From: Porticoccaceae bacterium
GTDB lineage: Bacteria; Pseudomonadota; Gammaproteobacteria; Pseudomonadales; Porticoccaceae
DNA length: 64,000 bases
NCBI GenBank assembly: GCA_018069525.1
Contig: JAGPUQ010000009.1
Span: 62,001 to 126,000, forward strand
Reading direction: 5' to 3'
Position numbers and translations under genes: made by a program. The notes below the pieces were generated by a model. It saw only the letters and a program-made list of their open reading frames with translations, searched no databases and was not told the origin of the DNA. Of the stretch, positions 26,947-33,431 are shown piece by piece. The first letter of the stretch is position 1. Every line of letters starts with the position of its first letter.

Positions 26947-27076
26947 TGATCACTAACGATCCCACTCAACGTCGAATGTCTTCGCGACGGCCTCCACAGC
27001 CAATCAGGGTCAGGTCTTTGATTTATGATCACTAACGATCCCACTCAACGTCGAATGTCTTCGCGACGGCCTCCAC
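26922..27076. repeat. Exact 76-bp tandem duplication
   Basis: The 76-base stretch 26922-26997 is repeated without change at 27001-27076 (period 79, spacer AGC). It comprises the left terminal repeat of the mobile element plus 40 bases of interior. The identity shows that the duplication is recent. Confidence 0.9.
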
Positions 27077-27209
27077 GAGAAGCTACGTGATACGTCCCCA
27101 CCAGAGTCTAATCGTAAGTGTCTGACTATAATAGCTATAGCGCTCTCACTAACAAGTACCTGTCTAGCTAGGCGCGCCTTGGTGTAATCATAAATCAAAG
27201 ACCTGACCC
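27007..27209. mobile_element. 203-bp MITE-like element with 23-bp perfect terminal inverted repeats
   Basis: The ends 27007-27029 and 27187-27209 are perfect 23-base inverted repeats starting GGGTCAGGTCTTTGATT. No intact transposase is present. Read on the minus strand, the right end gives ATG with MITPRRA then a stop, and the left end gives VEAVAKTFDVEWDR then a stop. These look like the two termini of a deleted transposase gene. Ends of this GGGTCAGGTCTT type are, from memory, associated with Y1/REP-associated transposases in gammaproteobacteria; this needs a database match. Confidence 0.7.
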
Positions 27210-27334
27210 CGAAACTCAATCGCATTTCTCGGACTCCCTATCCGGGAAATGAGATATACCCTTCCCGGTTGCGCAGCCTTGAAGTAAAAGGAGCGAGGTT
27301 GCGAAAATTATGATGAGATTTCCGGGCATTTGGG
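27210..27334. other. Spacer between the mobile element and the attC site
   Basis: 125 bases with no gene. It contains two GGTTGCG boxes (at about 27269 and 27297) and CCGGGAAATGAGAT near 27252, but nothing I can assign. Together with 26856-27209 it makes a 549-base stretch without a coding region, ending at the attC site. Confidence 0.3.
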
Positions 27335-27397
27335 GCCTAACGATTTGGGTAAGGCGCGCGACGCTTTTTCGCGTCGCACTTGACCCCCTTGTTAGGG
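27335..27397 (-). other. Integron attC recombination site
   Basis: 63 bases with the full attC layout. Read on the minus strand: R'' CCCTAAC (27397-27391), L'' GGGTCAAG, a hairpin GCGACGC-TTTTTC-GCGTCGC (27358-27377), L' CTTACCC (27353-27347) and R' GTTAGGC (27341-27335). The L arms pair except for one unpaired base, G27382, on the strand that IntI recombines; this extrahelical G is the hallmark that fixes the orientation. R'' starts 7 bases after the stop of the minus-strand gene at 27405, the normal place for the attC of a cassette. R'' deviates from consensus only at its first base. Confidence 0.88.
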
Positions 27398-27404
27398 TTA
27401 TTTG

Positions 27405-28208
27405 CTATGCAATCTCTAATAATTCGCATAATACAGTTCTCACTTGGTCTCGTACTCTTGTAACTTCAGATTTATTAGTTGGTGTGTGTGTAGAAATACT
27501 TGCTCGTGTATATACTGAGCGGACAAATGCTCCAACACTTTCTTCGACAACAGCGATAGAATCTTGGACAGGTTTTATAGCGTTTCGTGTTTGTTTTCTC
27601 TTTTTAAGAATAAATTGAGCTTTTTGTTTCATGGTTGGCTTGCTTATGTTCTTTTCCAGTTTAAAACCATCAGCAGCCATAACATCAACGTCAGGCGCCA
27701 ATGTGTCAAGGCATTCTCTTAGAGCCTCTCGATAATCAGTTGCGGGACCGCGCCATGATAAGCGCTCATTTGACTGCAAATCTATTGTGGCTTGCTCATA
27801 GGATAAAGCTGCTGATGGACATACCATTTTTAATGTTTGAATAATTGAGCTGTCACTGTCGTTTTTAATATTTGTTTTACCTATATCACTATTTTCAAGT
27901 AAGGCTAATTTCTCAATATTAATTAGGGACTTTTTAATTTTGTTTGCAAGTGACTTATAAATAGATAGGCTAGTTCGCTTATGTGTTGCTTCCAGTAGAG
28001 ACTGCATAAGATTGTCTAACTCTAATACAACTTGATTATCTATTTGGTTGTTTGAAATGCTAGGCCTAACACTCCTAAAATAATCATCCACAACAGCCTG
28101 CGCGCTTTCTTTAGGACGCTTTTGACCTACTTGCGTAGTTTTAATTTTTTTTAACAAGCCATTTAAAGATAAAACTTCCGCTTGTAGCTCTCTAACGCCT
28201 TCTAGCAT
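27405..28208 (-). CDS. Cassette gene: putative nuclease-domain protein (pPIWI-associated-nuclease-like)
   Basis: 267 residues. The N-terminal 110 are helical and probably coiled. A conserved block follows: SWRGPATDYREALRECLDTL (151-170), then APDVDVM, GFKLEK and PTMKQKAQFIL near 193-201, and a C-terminal FVRSVYTRASISTHTP (228-243) with a last helix LCELLEIA. From memory these match the predicted nuclease domain found beside prokaryotic PIWI-related proteins; without a search this is tentative. It lies 18 bases after the winged-helix gene and is the last gene of the cassette, with the attC R'' 7 bases after its stop. AT-rich relative to the flanking genome. Confidence 0.7.
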   Translation of the reverse strand: MLEGVRELQAEVLSLNGLLKKIKTTQVGQKRPKESAQAVVDDYFRSVRPSISNNQIDNQVVLELDNLMQSLLEATHKRTSLSIYKSLANKIKKSLINIEKLALLENSDIGKTNIKNDSDSSIIQTLKMVCPSAALSYEQATIDLQSNERLSWRGPATDYREALRECLDTLAPDVDVMAADGFKLEKNISKPTMKQKAQFILKKRKQTRNAIKPVQDSIAVVEESVGAFVRSVYTRASISTHTPTNKSEVTRVRDQVRTVLCELLEIA

Positions 28209-28226
28209 TACTCTATACCTTACTAT

Positions 28227-28763
28227 TTATTTTTTAGTACGCGGCAATGAATGAGCGACTAGATTATGTCCTACAGGGTTTAATTTATAACGACCACGCG
28301 ATGAAGCAGAGTCGAGGTAGCCAGCAGCTTTTGCATCAATTAGGGTTTGAGATACGGCTTTAGGTAGTGGAAAGCCTGCTTGTTTAAAATATTTTTCTAA
28401 GTCTTTTTTATTAATATCTGGTGATGCCTCACCTTCTGGTGCGTAATTTTCTAAATAATAGGCAACTAAGCATGTCATCTCTATTCCGTTAGAGGGTACT
28501 TTCTCTTCCTTAAGCGATCTTATATCCTTAACAGTTGAAGTTTGTTGTGGCGTAGAAGTATGTTGCACTTCGGGTGCTGACGAACCTGTGTTCTGCGTTG
28601 GATGGAGTGTGCTTGCAATAGCCTCTGATGCGCAAATATTAATATTCAAATGTCCACAGGCTGCTTTAACTGCAATTGACCTAGTTATTTCATCAAGATC
28701 AGACAAAGCAGAAATGATTTCATCTATTGCTGTTCCAATGCTTTTCTTTTCTGACTTTGACAT
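28227..28763 (-). CDS. Cassette gene: winged-helix protein of unknown function
   Basis: 178 residues. The N-terminal helix (1-60) is followed by a Ser/Thr/Gln-rich linker (about 68-90) and a C-terminal winged-helix-like domain (about 95-175): DINKKDLEKYFKQAG, then LPKAVSQTLIDAKAAGYL, then SSRGRYKLNPVGHNLV with the basic wing. The start has AGGAG 6 bases upstream. It begins 30 bases after the cassette boundary GTTAGGG (28799-28793, minus strand) and is co-transcribed with the putative nuclease. It could be a DNA-binding sensor or repressor for that partner. I do not recognise a named family. Confidence 0.75.
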   Translation of the reverse strand: MSKSEKKSIGTAIDEIISALSDLDEITRSIAVKAACGHLNINICASEAIASTLHPTQNTGSSAPEVQHTSTPQQTSTVKDIRSLKEEKVPSNGIEMTCLVAYYLENYAPEGEASPDINKKDLEKYFKQAGFPLPKAVSQTLIDAKAAGYLDSASSRGRYKLNPVGHNLVAHSLPRTKK

Positions 28764-28792
28764 TTAATTCTCCTATTAATAATTTGTTGTAA

Positions 28793-28875
28793 CCCTAACT
28801 ATTAGTTAACTGCACCTGCAGTATATGTACCTGATTAGGGATGCTTTACTGCTTGTGTAGTATATGTGCCCAATT
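28793..28875 (-). other. Cassette boundary with paired 28-bp direct repeats (attI-like)
   Basis: GTTAGGG on the minus strand (28799-28793) marks the 5' end of the cassette. Immediately outside it are two 28-base imperfect direct repeats, 28809-28836 and 28848-28875 (21 of 28 identical), sharing AGTATATGT. This layout, a simple site next to two direct repeats, resembles an attI site. It could equally be a pair of operators for the cassette promoter. No partner arm of an attC is present at this junction, and no integrase gene is in the window. Confidence 0.5.
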
Positions 28876-29068
28876 TTTGGGGTTTTTACTACTCGCACGG
28901 TAGCTCACACCTTAACCCCAAACTATTTATTTTTCTAATGTACTGATTTAATAAACGAAATTTTCTATTTTTATTTTCGAGCAAGCTTAACTGCGCTAGC
29001 CCGATAAGGTATTTTTTCCAGCTTGGCCGGACTATTTTTTGTTATTAAACATCGGTTCTATAAAAAAT
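28876..29068. other. Spacer between cassette boundary and RNase P RNA
   Basis: With 28764-28875 this forms a 305-base gap without a coding region. It contains TTTGGGG (28877-28883) and CCCCAAA (28917-28923), a loose inverted repeat, and AT-rich sequence downstream of the RNase P RNA. No clear terminator for that RNA is seen. Confidence 0.3.
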
Positions 29069-29473
29069 GGAAGCTGGCCGATAAGCCGGGTTCTGTCGTG
29101 GACAGTCATTCATCTGGGATGCACGTCGCCGTACACCTCAAGCAGCCTACCCGGATCCAGTGCGGGCCGCACCAGTGGATCCCTATTTGGCCTTGCTCCG
29201 AGCGGGGTTTACCCTGCCACGCCTGTTGCCAGCCGCGCGGTGCGCTCTTACCGCACCATTTCACCCTTACCCAGCCTTAAAGCGAACTTCAAAGTTGGGC
29301 GGTATATTTTCTGTGGCACTTTCCATAGGCTTTCGCCCCCCAGGCGTTACCTGGCGCTCTGCCCTGTGGAGCCCGGACTTTCCTCTATCTCACCACCGAT
29401 AACATCATAAATAGAGCCATAAGCCCTATTATGAAGTCTCAGCAAGCGAAACAGCGACTGCCTGGCCAGCTTC
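29069..29473 (-). ncRNA. rnpB: RNase P RNA, bacterial class A
   Basis: About 405 bases on the minus strand. The 5' end GAAGCTGGCCAGGCAGTCGC (29473 leftwards) and the 3' end with GACAGAACCCGGCTTATCGG pair as helix P1. Universal core segments are present: GAGGAAAGTCCGGGCTCCAC near 29390, GGCGAAAGCC, GGTAAGGGTGAAATGGTGCG, and near the 3' end the GATGAATGACTGTCCACGAC stretch. It is the catalytic RNA that matures tRNA 5' ends. Apparent reading frames on the plus strand across it are spurious. End positions are set by the P1 pairing and could shift by a few bases. Confidence 0.96.
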
Positions 29474-29625
29474 CGCGGGTATTGTACTCTGCTGTCTCGG
29501 CGAATGCTTTTCCAATTTCGGGAAATACTCTACTATCGGCCTTATATTATTCACCAATGATTTCTTATAACTACCAATAACCGCCAATACTCATCAATAA
29601 CCATCAATAACGAAAGGGGAATGCT

Positions 29626-30585
29626 ATGTCACAGGTCATGCCACAAGTAGAAACCGCCCTCGGGCCAATTGACGTTAACGACATCGGCATGTGCCTGATG
29701 CACGAGCACATTATTATTGCCGACTGGGATATGCGCTCAAACTACGAGGGTTACGTCGATATTGAAAAGGAAGTGCCCAAGGCCGTAGCCTCGCTGAACA
29801 AAGCCAAGGAGCGCGGGGTGAGTACGATTGTCGATCTCACCCCGGTAAATTTGGGCCGGGATATTCACTCCATTCTCGCGGTATCGAAAGCCACGGGCGT
29901 GAATGTGATTTGTCCCACGGGGTTTTACTGGACGGAAGAACCCTGGATGCACGGCTGGGATTCGGATTATCTGTCGAACTATATGATTAAAGATATTAAC
30001 GAGGGCATTCTGGACACCGGCATCAAGGCGGGGATTATTAAATGTGCCTCGGACCACCCCGGCGTCGATGACTTTAATAAAAAGCTGTTACAGGCCAGCG
30101 CCATTGCCCACCGGGAAACCGGCGCGCCGATTTCAACTCACACGACGGTATCCAATAGCTCGGCGCGGGATCAGGTTGCGGCCTTTAAGGAGTTTGGTGT
30201 GGATTTAAGCCGAGTGGTGATCGGCCACATGGGCGACTCTTCGGATATCGACTATCTGGAAGAGATTCTATCCAACGGCTGCTTTATCGGCATGGATCGC
30301 TTTGGCCTGGAGGCGTTTTTACCCACCGATGTGCGGGTGCAAACCGTTGCTACGTTATGCAACAAGGGCTACGCGGGACAAATGGTGGTGTCCCACGACG
30401 CTTGCAGTTTTCAGGATTTCTTCGACGGGGAATATGTAGAGAAGTTTGCGCCCAACTGGTGTTACGAGCATGTGCCCCGCGACGTGCTACCTGCACTGGC
30501 TGCCGCCGGAATCAGCCAGACGGATATCGACACCATGATGATCGATAACCCGCGAAAGGTGTTTTCAAAAAAAGGCAGTTATTAA
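29626..30585 (+). CDS. Phosphotriesterase-family metallohydrolase (lactonase-like)
   Basis: 319-residue amidohydrolase of the PTE/PLL family with a binuclear metal site. Ligands are H26 and H28 (MHEHII), bridging K139 (GIIKCA), H172 (STHTT), H201 (IGHMGD) and D258 (VSHDAC), so all six positions are present. The native substrate in this family is usually a lactone, with promiscuous phosphotriesterase activity. AAGGGG precedes the ATG. It is monocistronic with a strong shared terminator after it. It could open lactones made by the BVMOs in this window (inference). Confidence 0.9.
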   Translation: MSQVMPQVETALGPIDVNDIGMCLMHEHIIIADWDMRSNYEGYVDIEKEVPKAVASLNKAKERGVSTIVDLTPVNLGRDIHSILAVSKATGVNVICPTGFYWTEEPWMHGWDSDYLSNYMIKDINEGILDTGIKAGIIKCASDHPGVDDFNKKLLQASAIAHRETGAPISTHTTVSNSSARDQVAAFKEFGVDLSRVVIGHMGDSSDIDYLEEILSNGCFIGMDRFGLEAFLPTDVRVQTVATLCNKGYAGQMVVSHDACSFQDFFDGEYVEKFAPNWCYEHVPRDVLPALAAAGISQTDIDTMMIDNPRKVFSKKGSY

Positions 30586-30606
30586 ATATAATTTAAAGCG
30601 GAAAGC

Positions 30607-30637
30607 AAAAACCCGGTGTTAAGAGCACCGGGTTTTT
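30607..30637. terminator. Bidirectional rho-independent terminator
   Basis: Stem ACCCGGTG (30611-30618) / CACCGGGT (30626-30633) with loop TTAAGAG, extended by A and T runs on the two sides. It serves the convergent phosphotriesterase-like gene and the thioesterase gene. Confidence 0.92.
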
Positions 30638-30686
30638 ATTTGTTTTGGTTATTTCCTGCTATTTATCATTTCCGAGCCTTTCGTAT

Positions 30687-31538
30687 TTAAAGAGCCATCC
30701 GCATTAGACCTTCCTGCATACAGGTGGCGACCAAGGTGCCGTCCCGTTTATAGAAAGAACCCAAATTTAAGCCTCGCCCGCCGCTGGCTGTGGGGCTATC
30801 CATCGTATACAACATCCACTCGTTAATACGGAAGTCCCGGTGAAACCACATGGCGTGATCCAGGCTGGCCGCCAACATACCGGCACTAGAAAAGCGCTCG
30901 CCGTGGGGACGCAATGCGGTGCCCATTAAATAAAAATCGGACGCGTAAGCTAGTAGCGTACGGTGCAATTTAGGGGAATCGGGAATTTCGGTGTTCACCC
31001 TGAGCCAAAACCCTTGCTGCGCTGGCCGTGTAGTTTTGTTCCAGAGGTCGTCGGGATACAGCGGTCGCATTTCTACTGGGCGCTCGCTGGTAAAAAACGC
31101 CTGCCGCTCTGGCTCCAGGCTTGTCGCCATGGCCAGGCGAATTTCCGATTCGTCGGGCAGGTCTTCCGGTGCGGGAACATCGGGCATGTCTGTTTGATGA
31201 TCGAAACCTTGTTCAGCTTTCTGGAACGAGGCCGACAATATAAAAATCACTTCGCCCTGTTGTTCGGCGACCACCCGACGGGTACTGAAACTACCGCCAT
31301 CGCGCACCCGCTCCACGTCGTAAATAATTGGTATGGTTTTATTGCCGGGACGCAAAAAATACGAATGCAAAGAATGTGCTGGCCGACTCTCGACCGTTGC
31401 TTCGGCTGCGGCCAAAGCCTGGCCCACCACCTGGCCGCCAAATACGGAGGCCGCGCCGATGTCCTGATTCTGGCCCTCGAAGCGCCCATCGTCGAGTTGT
31501 TCGAGAGTTAATAATTTCAGTAATTCTTGTGGATTCAT
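30687..31538 (-). CDS. tesB: Acyl-CoA thioesterase II
   Basis: 283-residue double-hotdog thioesterase of the TesB family (E. coli TesB is 286). Family blocks are GQVVGQALAAAEATV near 35, the LHSYFLRPG strand near 57-65, and SLDHAMWFHRDFRINEWMLY near 228-247 with the catalytic-site Asp of SLDHAMWFH. It hydrolyses medium- and long-chain acyl-CoA in the cytoplasm, sparing CoA during beta-oxidation. It is divergent from the haloalkane dehalogenase with a 110-base gap. Confidence 0.93.
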   Translation of the reverse strand: MNPQELLKLLTLEQLDDGRFEGQNQDIGAASVFGGQVVGQALAAAEATVESRPAHSLHSYFLRPGNKTIPIIYDVERVRDGGSFSTRRVVAEQQGEVIFILSASFQKAEQGFDHQTDMPDVPAPEDLPDESEIRLAMATSLEPERQAFFTSERPVEMRPLYPDDLWNKTTRPAQQGFWLRVNTEIPDSPKLHRTLLAYASDFYLMGTALRPHGERFSSAGMLAASLDHAMWFHRDFRINEWMLYTMDSPTASGGRGLNLGSFYKRDGTLVATCMQEGLMRMAL

Positions 31539-31648
31539 GTTAAAACTATGCCTGAATAAGCAGATGAAGGCTGCCTGGTGACTGCCAGAGCAGAACTAAA
31601 CGTAACGCGAACATTAGAACTAAACGTAGACAATAAACGGAGGTTGTT

Positions 31649-32536
31649 ATGTCCACTGATAAACCTATCAACGCAACAATGAAATACACCAAACAGCAGG
31701 CGAATATTCTCGGTAAAACCATGAGTTATGTGGACGTCGGTAGCGGCGATCCCATCGTGTTTTTGCATGGCAACCCCACGTCGTCCTACTTGTGGCGCAA
31801 CATCATACCCCATTGCGAAACACTGGGCCGCTGCATCGCACCGGATTTAATCGGCATGGGGGATTCGGAGAAGCTCTCGCCCTCCGGCCCGGATAGCTAC
31901 CGCTTTGCGGAACATCGCGAGTACCTCGACGCCCTGCTCGATCACCTGGGCGTTAACAAAAATGTAACCTTAGTGATTCACGACTGGGGTTCTGCACTGG
32001 GCTTCGACTGGGCCAACCGCCACCGGGATGCGGTAAAAGGCATCGCCTATATGGAAGGGATCATACAGCCCTTAACCTGGGAGGAATGGCCGCGCGCGAT
32101 TACACCAGTATTTGAAGGCTTTCGCTCACCGGCGGGTGACAAGATGGTGCTGGAAGACAATGTGTTTATCGAACAGGTGTTAACGGGAGCGATTATTCGC
32201 ACACTCTCTGACGAGGAGATGACGGAATACCGCCGACCGTTTTTAAACCCCGGCGAAGATCGACGCCCCATGTTGACCTGGCCACGACAAATTCCTCTGG
32301 CGGGTGAACCCGAAGATGTGGTGAACATCGTCAAGGATTACGGCAAGTGGTTAGCAACGAGTGATGTGAAAAAGTTATTTATCAACGCCGACCCCGGCGC
32401 GATTTTACGCGGCACGGCGCGAGACTTTTGCCGTACCTGGAAGAATCAAACCGAGGTTACGGTGCCCGGCATTCACTTTGTGCAGGAAGATGCGCCCGAT
32501 GAAATTGGTAAGGCGGTTGCGGAATGGATGAGTTAG
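31649..32536 (+). CDS. Haloalkane dehalogenase (subfamily II, DhaA/LinB-like)
   Basis: 295-residue alpha/beta hydrolase that replaces a halogen with hydroxyl. The nucleophile is D112 in [12 protein letters not shown]113 and N42 ([12 protein letters not shown]) form the halide site, E136 is the acid and H276 (PGIHFVQED) the base. The Asp-His-Glu triad with Asn+Trp halide ligands is that of subfamily II. All catalytic residues are present. GGAGG lies before the ATG. It has no regulator beside it and is convergent with rsmI. The natural halocarbon is unknown. Confidence 0.94.
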   Translation: MSTDKPINATMKYTKQQANILGKTMSYVDVGSGDPIVFLHGNPTSSYLWRNIIPHCETLGRCIAPDLIGMGDSEKLSPSGPDSYRFAEHREYLDALLDHLGVNKNVTLVIHDWGSALGFDWANRHRDAVKGIAYMEGIIQPLTWEEWPRAITPVFEGFRSPAGDKMVLEDNVFIEQVLTGAIIRTLSDEEMTEYRRPFLNPGEDRRPMLTWPRQIPLAGEPEDVVNIVKDYGKWLATSDVKKLFINADPGAILRGTARDFCRTWKNQTEVTVPGIHFVQEDAPDEIGKAVAEWMS

Positions 32537-32567
32537 ATTTATTCCGCCGCTTTTGATTCCAAAGCTT

Positions 32568-33431
32568 TTAACTCCGCGCTTTTAATTCAAGGCCGCGCTG
32601 ATACAAACTGTTTTTATTCACGCCGGTGATTTTTGCGGCCAGGGCCACCGCCTGCTTTAAAGGCAGGTCGGCAACTAAGGTTGTTAGTACTTTTTCCACA
32701 TCGGCATCTTCAGCATTTTGCGTTTGCTTGGGCGCACCTTCAATCATCAGCACAAATTCACCGCGCTGCTGATTGGGGTCGGCGTGTAGAATTTCGAGTA
32801 ACTCTGCGGCGGACCCGGACAAAAACGTTTCAAAGGTTTTGCTGAGTTCTCGCGCCAGGACAATATTGCGCTGCGCTTCATTATTCTGGACGTTCAGAAC
32901 CTCGCCGATGTCGGTCAAGGTATCCAGTATCCGGTGGGGCGCTTCGTAAAAAATTAGGGTACGCTGCTCGACCAACAAGGTCTCCAGACGCTTGCGGCGC
33001 TCGCCGCTTTTTGCCGGTAAAAAACCTTCAAAGGCAAAGCGATCGCTGGGCAAACCCGCTGCACTTAAGGCGGCGATGGCGGCGCAGGGCCCGGGGATGG
33101 GCGATACGGTATAACCGCACTGTCGGGCATCGCGAACCAGCTTATAACCAGGGTCGGAAATGAGCGGGGTTCCGGCGTCGGAAATCAGCGCCACGTCCTC
33201 GCCCTTAGCAAGGGCGCCCAGAATCCGCGCGCTTTGCCGTTGGTCGCCACGGTCGTGGTAGGGAGTCATCGGGGTATCGATGTTGAGATGCTTCAACAAA
33301 CGACCACTGTGGCGCGTATCTTCGGCGGCGATAAGGGCGACTGTCTGGAGTATCTCGACAGCGCGGGGTACCATATCGCCCAGATTACCGATCGGTGTTG
33401 CAACTACATATAAGGTACCCGTCATTCTCAT
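32568..33431 (-). CDS. rsmI: 16S rRNA (cytidine-1402 2'-O) methyltransferase
   Basis: 287-residue tetrapyrrole-methylase-fold enzyme (YraL) that methylates C1402 of 16S rRNA with SAM. Signature blocks are YVVATPIGNLGDM (8-20), ISDAGTPLISDPGYKLV near 95-111, PIPGPCAAIAALSAAGLPSDRF and FYEAPHRI near 175. Two starts are possible, 33431 and 33425. The first overlaps the lpoA start on the other strand by two bases. Divergence from lpoA is the conserved gammaproteobacterial arrangement. Confidence 0.95.
   Translation of the reverse strand: MRMTGTLYVVATPIGNLGDMVPRAVEILQTVALIAAEDTRHSGRLLKHLNIDTPMTPYHDRGDQRQSARILGALAKGEDVALISDAGTPLISDPGYKLVRDARQCGYTVSPIPGPCAAIAALSAAGLPSDRFAFEGFLPAKSGERRKRLETLLVEQRTLIFYEAPHRILDTLTDIGEVLNVQNNEAQRNIVLARELSKTFETFLSGSAAELLEILHADPNQQRGEFVLMIEGAPKQTQNAEDADVEKVLTTLVADLPLKQAVALAAKITGVNKNSLYQRGLELKARS

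Noticed and set aside
27010-27225. A 71-codon minus-strand frame across the MITE-like element
   Set aside because: It runs through both terminal repeats, has no ribosome binding site and resembles no protein; the transposase-like ends are in other frames.
28981-29068. A second copy of the rnpB 3' end that would mark an integrated island
   Set aside because: CCAGCTTGGCCGG at about 29019 partly resembles the P1 strand, but there is no extended direct repeat of the rnpB end on either side of the accessory patch and no integrase.
29023-29410. Three overlapping plus-strand reading frames of 80-123 codons
   Set aside because: They lie antisense to the RNase P RNA, whose conserved core and P1 pairing explain the sequence.
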